Assembly (NCBI GenBank): GCA_000153445.1
Contig: CH672398.1
Location: forward strand, 320,454-384,453
Direction: 5' to 3'
Length of the DNA stretch: 64,000 nucleotides
DNA from: a gamma proteobacterium HTCC2207
GTDB lineage: Bacteria; Pseudomonadota; Gammaproteobacteria; Pseudomonadales; Porticoccaceae
Shown here: piece after piece, positions 55,375-63,039 of the stretch
How the letters are laid out: each line of letters starts with the position of its first letter
Position numbering within the stretch: the first letter of the stretch is position 1
Made by a program: the position numbers and the translations under genes
The notes under the pieces: generated by a model
What the model was told of the DNA's origin: nothing
What the model saw: the letters and a program-made list of their open reading frames with translations, nothing else
The model's database searches: none

Positions 55375-56562
55375 ATGAATGTATTACATTTAATAGGAAG
55401 GAACGAGGAATTATTTGGCACTGATGTAGAGGATTTCTATGGGGACCTCAGAGACACGGTAACTAAGTCGAGGTTTCTAGTTATTGGAGGCGCAGGTTCG
55501 ATAGGTCAGTCGGTCACGCGAGAAATCTTTAAGCGAGATCCCAAAGCGCTTCATGTGGTAGATATCTCTGAGAATAACATGGTTGAATTGGTGCGGGATA
55601 TTAGAAGCACAGAAGGCTACGGAAGTGGCGAATTTAAGACTTTTTCTCTAGATTGTGGTTCTGTTGAATTTGAGGCTCTTATTAACAATGAGACCCCATA
55701 TGATTATGTCTTCAATTTGTCAGCGTTGAAGCATGTCAGAAGTGAAAAAGATCCGTACACGCTTATGCGTATGATTATGGTCAATGTCTTCAATACCATT
55801 AAAACTTTGAGATTAGCTAGGGAGGCTGGTACAAAAAAGTATTTTTGTGTCTCAACGGATAAAGCCGCCAACCCCGTTAATATGATGGGTGCCAGCAAGC
55901 GTATTATGGAAATGTTCTTGATGCGTGAAAGTCTGACTCAAGATATTTCGATGGCGCGTTTTGCTAACGTAGCATTTTCCGATGGGTCGCTCTTGCATGG
56001 TTTTAATCAAAGATTCGCAAAAAAACAGCCGTTTTCAGCCCCAAATGATGTTCGCCGCTATTTTGTAACGCCGCAAGAGTCGGGTGAGCTGTGCTTATTA
56101 TCTGGATTACTTGGCAATAATCGAGATATATTTTTCCCAAAGCTCAGTGAGAAGTTACATCTGATTACTTTCTCCGAGATTGCTGTTCGTTACTTGAGAG
56201 AGAGAGGCTATGAACCCTATGAATGTGAATCTGAGGATGAGGCGCGAGATAGGGCGGAGGAGTTGATAGCCAACAAACAATGGCCTTGTTATTTTTTCAA
56301 GAGTGACACAACGGGTGAAAAAGACTTCGAAGAGTTTTTTACTGATAACGAAGATTTAGATATGGAGCGTTTTGAGACGGTTGGGGTTATCAAAAATCAG
56401 CCTGATTTTGATGAGGCTAAGTTGGACGATTTTATGGACGGAATTGAAGCGCTAAGGGAAAAAGGTGCTTGGACCAAAGATGATATTGTTAAGTTGTATT
56501 TTGGTCTCCTGCCAGAGTTTGCCCATAAAGAGACCGGTAAATATCTAGATCAGAGGATGTAA
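55375..56562 (+). CDS. UDP-GlcNAc 4,6-dehydratase (CapD-like)
   Basis: A 395-residue CapD-family SDR without membrane helices: GGAGSIGQSV near residue 37, LSALKHVRSEKDPY, the catalytic STDKAANPVNMMGASKR (Lys163, Met in place of Tyr, as in WbpM), and a long acidic C-terminal tail (DNEDLDMERF, DDFMDGIEAL). It should make UDP-4-keto-6-deoxy-GlcNAc for the preceding reductase. ATG 55375 has AAGGA 8 bp upstream. A second CapD-like enzyme is at 36045-37352. Confidence 0.88.
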   Translation: MNVLHLIGRNEELFGTDVEDFYGDLRDTVTKSRFLVIGGAGSIGQSVTREIFKRDPKALHVVDISENNMVELVRDIRSTEGYGSGEFKTFSLDCGSVEFEALINNETPYDYVFNLSALKHVRSEKDPYTLMRMIMVNVFNTIKTLRLAREAGTKKYFCVSTDKAANPVNMMGASKRIMEMFLMRESLTQDISMARFANVAFSDGSLLHGFNQRFAKKQPFSAPNDVRRYFVTPQESGELCLLSGLLGNNRDIFFPKLSEKLHLITFSEIAVRYLRERGYEPYECESEDEARDRAEELIANKQWPCYFFKSDTTGEKDFEEFFTDNEDLDMERFETVGVIKNQPDFDEAKLDDFMDGIEALREKGAWTKDDIVKLYFGLLPEFAHKETGKYLDQRM

Positions 56563-56564
56563 GT

Positions 56565-57242
56565 ATGGACCGTTTTTTTGACATTTTATTTTCTGGGATA
56601 GCGTTATTGTTACTTTCCCCTTTGTTGGTGCCTATAGTAATAACACTAAGACTCACTGGCGAGGGTGAGGTATTCTTTTTACAGGAACGCATCGGTAAGG
56701 ACGGGGGAAAATTCAAGTTGTTTAAGTTCGCGACTATGCTGAAAAATAGCCCTAACATTGGTACTGGTACGGTAACCATGAGAGGTGATCCTCGAGTGCT
56801 TCCAGTAGGTACATTTTTGCGTAAAACGAAAATAAATGAGCTGCCGCAGCTGTTAAACATCCTTTTTGGTGATATGAGTGTTATCGGCCCAAGGCCGCTA
56901 ACTATTCAAACGTTTGGGGCTTATTCGGAGAACACTCAGGGTCTTATAAAGCAAGTTCGGCCAGGCCTCTCAGGGGTAGGTTCTATTATATTTCGTGGTG
57001 AGGAAGAGATAATGCACGGTGTAACCGCCTCCGTTGACTTCTATGCGAATGTTATAGCGCCGTATAAGGGAGCGCTTGAGGAGTGGTTTGTCTCGAATAA
57101 GAGCCTGTATATTTATTTTGTGGCGATTTTTGTTACAGCTTGGGCGGTTCTTATTCCAAGCACAAAAATAGCGTGGAGGGTTTTTAAGGATTTGCCCGAG
57201 CCGCCGACCGAGTTAAAGCAGGCACTTAATTATACTGACTAA
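56565..57242 (+). CDS. Bacterial sugar transferase (PglC/WcaJ-like)
   Basis: A 225-residue monotopic phosphoglycosyl transferase: a short N-terminal hydrophobic segment (FDILFSGIALLLLSPLLVPIV), FFLQERIGKDGGKFKLFKF, LRKTKINELPQLLNILFGDMSVIGPRP and QVRPGLSGVGS. These are the family's core motifs. It moves sugar-1-phosphate to undecaprenyl phosphate, most likely QuiNAc- or a related sugar from the two preceding enzymes. It lies 2 bp after the CapD-like gene and is the last gene of the polysaccharide run. Confidence 0.92.
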   Translation: MDRFFDILFSGIALLLLSPLLVPIVITLRLTGEGEVFFLQERIGKDGGKFKLFKFATMLKNSPNIGTGTVTMRGDPRVLPVGTFLRKTKINELPQLLNILFGDMSVIGPRPLTIQTFGAYSENTQGLIKQVRPGLSGVGSIIFRGEEEIMHGVTASVDFYANVIAPYKGALEEWFVSNKSLYIYFVAIFVTAWAVLIPSTKIAWRVFKDLPEPPTELKQALNYTD

Positions 57243-57268
57243 CTGTTATGGCTCTTCTTGCCTCCACT

Positions 57269-58132
57269 TCATACGATCCAATTCCTAAGATATGACATGG
57301 CAGTCGAATCCGTCTGCCAACCCCCTCGGAGCATTATCCTCTCAAGCGGCTCACCTTGTTCTAATAGATCTAGTGCTGCACCTACTCTAAATGAATGACC
57401 GCTGAGTGGCTGTTCATCGGAGTCCATGTTTAGATCCTTTTGCAGTGCTTTCAATAGGGTGCTTATACTTGCTGGGTGTAGGTTGCTCCCAAAATGCCCA
57501 TGCCTATTAATTGATCTCAGAATATGGCCTTCATCGCTGATCATACCCCTCCATTTTTCTAATAGGTCGAACAGTTCTTGGCTGATGGGCAGTATCTTTC
57601 CAGTCCCGAATTGATCCGTCTTTGAGAAGTTGAGTTTGATAGCGGGTTTGCCATTCGGCGCTTGGCAGATGTCCTCAAACTTAAAGGCGCAGAGTTCCGA
57701 CCGGCGGCGCATTGTTTCGTAGCCGAGTCTTAGTAGGACTTGGTTCCTTAAACCCTTTATGCTGTCATCGCAGGAGGTAAGTAGCTTGTTGAGTAGTGGC
57801 TTGGTGAGTGGAGTGGCCTGTTGCTGTGCCCGCCCAATTTTGCGGTGCATTCGCTTGATGGCGAGTATGACTTCTGGCTGGTTGGTAGGGTTGTAGTGTT
57901 TGGAGAGTTTTAGGACCGTCCCCAAGCTATTGATTCTTCTGCGGATGGTCGCACTTTTCCTAATGGTGGCAAGGTAGTCAACATACTCTGCCATTACCTC
58001 GGCAGTTGCCGGTATAGAGTCGATATTATTGTGTAGGCACCAGGTCTGGTATTGGATAAAGTCCGATCTATAGGCTCTTATGGTATTTTTGGCAAAGGCG
58101 CCATCAAACTTGGCTAAGATATCATCAATCAT
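57269..58132 (-). CDS. Tyrosine recombinase / site-specific integrase
   Basis: A 287-residue phage-integrase-family recombinase. An N-terminal SAM-like domain (residues 1-95: KNTIRAYRSDFIQYQTWC) precedes the catalytic domain with Arg143 (in RRRSEL), Lys in the KTDQFGTG beta-hairpin, His246/Arg249 (HSFR), Trp272 and the nucleophile Tyr281. All six catalytic positions are present, so it should be active. It faces away from an Xre gene, and the element's other genes are on the opposite strand. Its 3' end lies 26 bp from the end of the polysaccharide run. Confidence 0.93.
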   Translation of the reverse strand: MIDDILAKFDGAFAKNTIRAYRSDFIQYQTWCLHNNIDSIPATAEVMAEYVDYLATIRKSATIRRRINSLGTVLKLSKHYNPTNQPEVILAIKRMHRKIGRAQQQATPLTKPLLNKLLTSCDDSIKGLRNQVLLRLGYETMRRRSELCAFKFEDICQAPNGKPAIKLNFSKTDQFGTGKILPISQELFDLLEKWRGMISDEGHILRSINRHGHFGSNLHPASISTLLKALQKDLNMDSDEQPLSGHSFRVGAALDLLEQGEPLERIMLRGGWQTDSTAMSYLRNWIV

Positions 58133-58162
58133 GGTATGATCTATGAATTAATAAGCTATAAA

Positions 58163-58181
58163 TATATACTAATAGTATATA
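58163..58181. promoter_or_regulatory. Palindrome between integrase and Xre genes
   Basis: TATATACT (58163-58170), AAT, AGTATATA (58174-58181) is a perfect 8-bp inverted repeat in the 62-bp divergent intergenic region. It is well placed to be the operator of the Xre protein controlling itself and the integrase. Confidence 0.6.
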
Positions 58182-58194
58182 AAAGTAAACTAAT

Positions 58195-58434
58195 ATGATA
58201 TCTGTATGCCAAATAAAGGCTGGTCGCGTGATGCTGGGCTGGAGTGCTGTCGAGCTTGCCGAGCGCGCTGGAGTGTCGTCGGCGACCATTAAGAAGTATG
58301 AGGCGCAGACTGGAATACCTAATGCAAATACACGAATTCTTAGTGCGGTTAAGTCGGTTTTAGAATCGACCGGCATTGAATTCACCGGCGATCCGCTGGT
58401 TAATCCTGGTGTGACGCTGCGTATCAAGCGCTGA
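58195..58434 (+). CDS. Xre-family HTH regulator
   Basis: A 79-residue Cro/CI-type protein with a single helix-turn-helix: IKAGRVMLGWSAVELAERAGVSSATIKKYE (residues 7-36), followed by a short tail (SVLESTGIEFTGDPLVNPGV). This short form, with the same tail, is common beside integrases and in conjugative or prophage elements. It probably represses the divergent integrase through the 58163-58181 palindrome. Confidence 0.88.
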   Translation: MISVCQIKAGRVMLGWSAVELAERAGVSSATIKKYEAQTGIPNANTRILSAVKSVLESTGIEFTGDPLVNPGVTLRIKR

Positions 58435-58506
58435 CTAAATCCTATCTGTTTTATCTTTTAGCTTATGGTCTATAATATTCACTTTAGTATTGATGTGGAT
58501 GTCGCT

Positions 58507-59103
58507 ATGCCTGTTGAAGATAAATCCAAGTCTCTTTTACCCTTCCTATCAAGCCCCAAGCTTTTGCCCAATGAATCTGAGTCTGAGTTTCAATCGGGTT
58601 TGCAAAGTCTCTTATCCGAACTAGACAATCCCTCACCCTTGGCCGTTGCCCTGGTCAGCCAACTTTATGAGTGCCTTTGGTGGATTAAGAGGCACACCGT
58701 GGATAAGGAGCTACTGCTCCATGAGGCTATGGCGAGACTTTTGTTTAAGGCGGGTAGCAATTGGATGCCGTCTGGCAACAGCAAGCTGTCGGTGGCCCTT
58801 GAGCATTACTTGGACGGCATCGCACACAAGGACGAAGCGGCTCTGATTGAGCAAGCTCTTACCGATGGTAATCTGACCCTATCCGATCTCCGGGTTAGGG
58901 CCTTTAAGGATGCGGCCAAGTATATCAAGATGGTGGATGATCTGATTCACCGTCAGCACCAAACGTTTAGGCATCTTCAGCGGAGCATCGACTCCATTGA
59001 CTACAAGTCACGCCTGCTAAAGCGTATGGATCTTGAGCTGGCAGCACTTGAGTCAAAGCAGTCTGTGAAGGGAGCGCTGACTCTTGACGACAAATCCTCG
59101 TAG
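58507..59103 (+). CDS. Unknown protein of the integrase unit (1)
   Basis: A 198-residue protein with no family I recognise. It is predicted mostly helical, with a central Trp-rich stretch (SQLYECLWWIKRHTVDKELL) and a C-terminal coiled-coil-like region (HQTFRHLQRSIDSIDYKSRLLKRMDLEL). A second ATG at 58465 would add 14 residues, but TATAATATT right after it looks like a -10, so I prefer 58507. It overlaps the next gene by 20 bp. Confidence 0.7.
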   Translation: MPVEDKSKSLLPFLSSPKLLPNESESEFQSGLQSLLSELDNPSPLAVALVSQLYECLWWIKRHTVDKELLLHEAMARLLFKAGSNWMPSGNSKLSVALEHYLDGIAHKDEAALIEQALTDGNLTLSDLRVRAFKDAAKYIKMVDDLIHRQHQTFRHLQRSIDSIDYKSRLLKRMDLELAALESKQSVKGALTLDDKSS

Positions 59104-59608
59104 GAATCTTACAAATCGCTGCAATGCACTTAAATCAACCGGCCCAAGATCGGCATCTGGAAAGCGCGCTAGTAGTCAAAATTCTCGTAAGCATGGCCTA
59201 AACAGTGCCCCCGACTTTGAGTCTTCGTCTGAGCACAGGGCACTTGTCGAGCTGATTGCGGAGGAGGGGTTCTCTGCCTCTGCCTGTGCCGATATTGCCG
59301 CGGGACTTCTCAATTATCGACGTGTGATGGATGCCTATTACGATACCTATACCAGCCCCGAGCCAGCTGATGAGTTTTTGCGCGATGCGAATGTGAAGGC
59401 TTCGAACCCTATCTTTAGCGAGCTGCTCAGTCCGTCGGGCAGTGAGCCCCAAGATGTGCGAGAGATGGCATCTTTTTTTGCGAGCATGCAAAGACAAGAG
59501 CGGCGTAAGGGTGGCCCGGTATCTCGTCGCTCCTCGGATACCCACAAGCTGATACGCTACCAGCGCAATGGTATTGCTCGGTTGTCCAGAGCGGTTCGGC
59601 AGGGCTAG
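59084..59608 (+). CDS. Unknown protein of the integrase unit (2)
   Basis: A 174-residue basic protein. Its N-terminus NLTNRCNALKSTGPRSASGK, with SSQNSRKHGLN after it, matches a motif seen in many uncharacterised bacterial proteins (N-x-x-N-A-L-K-S-T-G-P-R-T). The C-terminus HKLIRYQRNGIARLSRAVRQ is echoed by the remnant ending at 62745 (HRKLMRYEQRAFNQLRK). It starts at TTG inside the preceding gene, and the 48-bp repeat begins 9 bp after its stop. No function can be stated. Confidence 0.72.
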   Translation: MTTNPRRNLTNRCNALKSTGPRSASGKRASSQNSRKHGLNSAPDFESSSEHRALVELIAEEGFSASACADIAAGLLNYRRVMDAYYDTYTSPEPADEFLRDANVKASNPIFSELLSPSGSEPQDVREMASFFASMQRQERRKGGPVSRRSSDTHKLIRYQRNGIARLSRAVRQG

Positions 59609-59617
59609 ATTAAAAAG

Positions 59618-59665
59618 TAACAAAACGAAGCCAAATCCACATCCAAATCATGGCGTGCGATAAAT
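59618..59665. repeat. 48-bp direct repeat, copy 1 (attachment-site-like)
   Basis: Identical over 48 bp to 62743-62790. Inside are two CCAAATC iterons 12 bp apart (59631-59637, 59643-59649). An inverted pair CGATAA (59658-59663) / TTATCG (59671-59676) overlaps its end. Direct iterons beside an inverted core are typical of tyrosine-recombinase attachment sites. Confidence 0.85.
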
Positions 59666-59670
59666 TCAGA

Positions 59671-61449
59671 TTATCGAAGCTCGAATGGCCATATTAAGGG
59701 TATAAGGGCTATCACCACTATTGAACACAGTATGCTCAGCGGTATGCCAACTTTAAGATAGTCGGCTGGTTTATAGCGCCCAGGACCCTGAACCATTAAG
59801 TTGGTTTGGTAGCCAAACGGAGTCAGGAAACTCATAGATGCGCCAAACATGATGGCCATTAAAAAGGGTAAAAGGCTAGCATCCAATGCCAAGCTGACTT
59901 CCTGAGCAATGGGAAAAGCTATCACAATAGCAGCATTGTTGGTGATAGATTCAGTCAGCATAATGGTCGCAATATATAGGAGGATCAGGTTTAGATAAAT
60001 ATCGCCGTTAGCGAGAGATATGATGCCGTCTGCAGCTGCATTGGCCAGCCCGGTCTTCTGAATTGCCAACCCTAGGGCAAGAGAACTGCCTATGGCAGCT
60101 AGCAGGCGAAGATCGATACTTTTTTGTGCGTTTTCCAGTGAAATACACTTTGTTAATACTAGGGCGCAAGTAAGTCCAAGGGAGGCGCTTGAGATAGGTA
60201 ATAGATCTTGGAATACAACTAAAACGAACACGGCTAGGAGTGCTAGCGTGGTTTTTGCTTTAGCGGTGTCTGGTAATGTCGTGCCGTCGAGGTTGGCTAA
60301 CAACAAGAAATCGCGGCCATAGTTGTGGCGTTTCAGAAAATCGGGTGAAGACTCGATTAGGAGTGTGTCACCTTGCATTAGGGTGATGCTTCCGACCTTT
60401 CCGATTACCTCTTCACCATTTCTGGAGATGGCTAATATTGCTCCGCCGTATGTAGTTCGAAAATTTGATTGTTTTACCGTTTTGCCGACGAGGTTTGATG
60501 TTGGTGCGACCACTGCTTCAATGAGTGAGCGGCTGCCATAATTATTTCTAAGCTTGTAGACATCCGCCTCGGCTGGCTCAAGACCGGGAATCTCTCGAAG
60601 CTCTGAGACCGCCTCCGGTGGGCCCATGAAGACCAAAATATCTCGTTCTTGCACAATCTCGCTGGGGCTCACCGCTGGAATGATCCGGCCATGGCTCTGT
60701 ATCTCAGCCAGATAAGAGTATTTCAGGTCTCTTAATCCCGCCTCGGCGATAGACTTCCCAGCAACACTACTATTATCCGACACCCTCATAGATACCGCAT
60801 AGCTACGTGCATTTTGCGCGACATCGCTAACGTCCTTCCGGTTTGGAAGCCACCTAGACCCAAGCAGTATAAAGTAAATTGTACAGATTATGATTAGTGG
60901 GATGCCTATTAAGGCAGGGCTAAATAATTTAAAAGGAACTTCGATATCAGCATCTTCGAGTAGGCCCAGCAGTATGATATTTGTGCTGGTGCCGATTAAG
61001 CTGAGAGTGCCCCCGAGAATCGCTGCAAAGCTTAAGGGCATCATAATCTTCGATGGGGATAGGTTATGTCTCCGAGCCCATTGTTGCAGCTGGGGTATGA
61101 AAATAGCTACAACCGGTGTGTTGCTTATTACAGAGCTAATCATTGCTGTTGGGAGAATAATTCTAGGCATTAGCAATGATGCTTGCTTACTTGTGCCGAG
61201 TGACTTCATAACCCACCATTTTATAGCGCCTGTTTCCTTCACCGCGGCTGATACTATATAAAAGCATGCAATCACAATTAGAGCGGGGTTTGAAAACCCT
61301 TTGAAGGCTTCGGTGGGCGTTAGAATATCGAGCAGCAACAGCGCAGTCATTACCCCCACCAAAGCTATATCAACAGCTACAATTCCCCTGAGTGCTACCA
61401 CCAAAAATGCTAACAGTGAGACTAAGGTTATGAGGGCATCGAGCTCCAT
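59671..61449 (-). CDS. SLC13-family permease with two TrkA-C domains, next to cysC
   Basis: A 592-residue paralogue of the 851-2623 protein, similar along its whole length and with the same order: membrane half with GGTLSLIGTSTN (about 146-157), two TrkA-C domains (about 215-390), then ITNNAAIV and FLTPFGYQTNLMVQGPGRY. It starts 8 bp after cysC on the same strand, so the two are co-transcribed. Sulfate is therefore the likely substrate. Its stop codon is 5 bp from direct-repeat copy 1. Confidence 0.9.
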   Translation of the reverse strand: MELDALITLVSLLAFLVVALRGIVAVDIALVGVMTALLLLDILTPTEAFKGFSNPALIVIACFYIVSAAVKETGAIKWWVMKSLGTSKQASLLMPRIILPTAMISSVISNTPVVAIFIPQLQQWARRHNLSPSKIMMPLSFAAILGGTLSLIGTSTNIILLGLLEDADIEVPFKLFSPALIGIPLIIICTIYFILLGSRWLPNRKDVSDVAQNARSYAVSMRVSDNSSVAGKSIAEAGLRDLKYSYLAEIQSHGRIIPAVSPSEIVQERDILVFMGPPEAVSELREIPGLEPAEADVYKLRNNYGSRSLIEAVVAPTSNLVGKTVKQSNFRTTYGGAILAISRNGEEVIGKVGSITLMQGDTLLIESSPDFLKRHNYGRDFLLLANLDGTTLPDTAKAKTTLALLAVFVLVVFQDLLPISSASLGLTCALVLTKCISLENAQKSIDLRLLAAIGSSLALGLAIQKTGLANAAADGIISLANGDIYLNLILLYIATIMLTESITNNAAIVIAFPIAQEVSLALDASLLPFLMAIMFGASMSFLTPFGYQTNLMVQGPGRYKPADYLKVGIPLSILCSIVVIALIPLIWPFELR

Positions 61450-61457
61450 TTAGCGAT

Positions 61458-62075
61458 CTACCGAGTCTGCAAAATACCGTGAGACTCTAAATAGGTGATA
61501 ATAGCCCCTACCTCGTCGTCGATAGACATCTTATCGGAATGCAAATGAATTTCGGGTTTTATAGGAGCTTCGTAAGGATCGTCTATTCCGGTAAAGTTCT
61601 TGATTTCGCCCGCTCGCGCCTTTTTATAAAGACCTTTAGGATCTCTTGATTCTGCAGCCTCCAAGCTACAATCGACATAAATTTCAATAAAATGGTAACG
61701 AGATTCATCATGAATGCGTCGAACGGTATCCCTGTCATTAGCGTAAGGGCTGATGAAGCTGGAGAGCACGATGACACCCGCGTCGACAAATAACTTAGAT
61801 ATTTCTCCAATTCGACGGATGTTTTCGGTGCGGTCTTCAGCTGAAAAACCGAGATTTTTATTGATGCCTAGGCGAACGTTGTCGCCATCCAATCGATAAC
61901 AAAGTTGACCTCGTGCAGCCAAAGCGTTCTCTACAGCAACGGCTACGGTGCTTTTACCACTTCCAGATAAACCTGTGAACCAGAGAGTTACTCCTTTTTG
62001 GTTAAGCGAAGTCTCACGATCACTTTTACTAATATCGCCGTCATGCCAGTGAACATTGGTTGCTTTTTGATCCAT
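61458..62075 (-). CDS. cysC: Adenylylsulfate kinase
   Basis: A 205-residue APS kinase that phosphorylates APS to PAPS. The P-loop is GLSGSGKSTV near residue 35, with DGDNVRLGINKNLGFS, SSFISPY and the family block VDCSLEAAESRDPKGLYKKA and FTGIDDPYEAP. AAGGAA precedes the ATG. Coupled to the SLC13 permease (8-bp gap). PAPS could serve assimilation and the sulfotransferase at 26986-27987. No cysDN lies in the window. Confidence 0.95.
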   Translation of the reverse strand: MDQKATNVHWHDGDISKSDRETSLNQKGVTLWFTGLSGSGKSTVAVAVENALAARGQLCYRLDGDNVRLGINKNLGFSAEDRTENIRRIGEISKLFVDAGVIVLSSFISPYANDRDTVRRIHDESRYHFIEIYVDCSLEAAESRDPKGLYKKARAGEIKNFTGIDDPYEAPIKPEIHLHSDKMSIDDEVGAIITYLESHGILQTR

Positions 62076-62562
62076 TACGGTGGATTCCTTTGTTAGGGTT
62101 TTAGTGCCCGCACTCAGCAGGCATGTTACGCGAAAGTTCCTAATATCTGAATATGGTTTTTACTTTTTGTGCGAATAATCCAAGGGATAAGACTTCTCGG
62201 TTTCCAACAGCTATTGCAGTCAGTCTTTCTCGGCTTCTCTCACAAAGAACGGTACAGGCTGTAATCGAAGGTATCACTTGACTCGGGTTTATCTAAAAGA
62301 CCATCCCTCCAAGTCAATTCACTACTTTATAGACTCTGTCACCACCGCTTCTCTGAGAAAAGGTCGTTGATCAACCCCCATGGCTCTCATGAATTAGGTC
62401 CTCATCTGGTTGCCTCGGAGTAAGCAAACCATTTCCTAGAGCAGGCACTATTCCCTCCTATTGTTCTACTAAGTTCTGCCTCTACAGCAAATACAGTTAT
62501 GCTGGGAGCTATTTACTTTCTCAATTTTTGCGTTTAGCGAGTATGTACGAGAGATGCCTTAA
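62076..62562. other. Intergenic stretch, no gene recognised
   Basis: Nearly 490 bp between cysC and the remnant at 62563. It contains the promoter side of the cysC operon but no open frame or repeat I can name. Confidence 0.5.
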
Positions 62563-62745
62563 CCAGACTTCGGTGCGGCTAAGGATAAGGTAAAGCGCAT
62601 TAGGATGCTGCTTTACAATAAGGCCTGCAAAGATACTGATACGTCGGGTCTGCTGTATGAAAAGTTCGAGGCGCATCGAAAATTAATGCGCTATGAGCAG
62701 AGGGCCTTTAATCAGTTGCGCAAGATCAGTCAGATCAAAAAATAA
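62563..62745 (+). pseudogene. C-terminal remnant related to the 59084-59608 gene
   Basis: An open stretch of about 60 codons ending HRKLMRYEQRAFNQLRKISQ, whose last 20 or so residues align with the C-terminus of the 174-residue protein of the integrase unit. Upstream in the same frame is a stop (62560-62562), and no start or N-terminal motif is seen. As in copy 1, the 48-bp repeat follows at once: here the stop codon is its first three bases. It marks the end of a decayed second element. Confidence 0.65.
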
Positions 62746-62790
62746 CAAAACGAAGCCAAATCCACATCCAAATCATGGCGTGCGATAAAT
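62743..62790. repeat. 48-bp direct repeat, copy 2 (attachment-site-like)
   Basis: Identical to 59618-59665. The CCAAATC iterons are at 62756-62762 and 62768-62774. The inverted core is CGATAAA (62783-62789) / TTTATCG (62794-62800), a slightly better palindrome than in copy 1. Further TTATCG motifs occur at 62919-62924 and 62939-62944. Confidence 0.85.
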
Positions 62791-63039
62791 AGGTTTATCG
62801 TTTTCTACTAACTAGCGCTGTTAGACGGCATCTAATTAATTCTCGTTACGTTCCATTTGTCTATGGTGAGGTCAATATTCTTTATTTGAACGCTATGTTT
62901 AGTTTGAAAAGTAACAAGTTATCGAGAAACGAATAGATTTATCGGTTCAATGCTGATGTACTACTGAAATTCCTTACAAAACTCTTTCATGCAAGTTCGT
63001 TGTGACTTTGTGAGAGTACTAAAACCTCGGGGACTTTCG

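Noticed and set aside
57242..57300. Left-end copy of the 48-bp repeat or core
   Set aside because: I looked for CCAAATC iterons or the CGATAA/TTATCG core at the left of the integrase and found none.
59618..59665. Repeat as an integron attC site
   Set aside because: It begins TAACAAAACG, as some attC sites do, but lacks the paired RYYYAAC/GTTRRRY ends, and the recombinase next to it shows no integron-integrase signature that I can point to.
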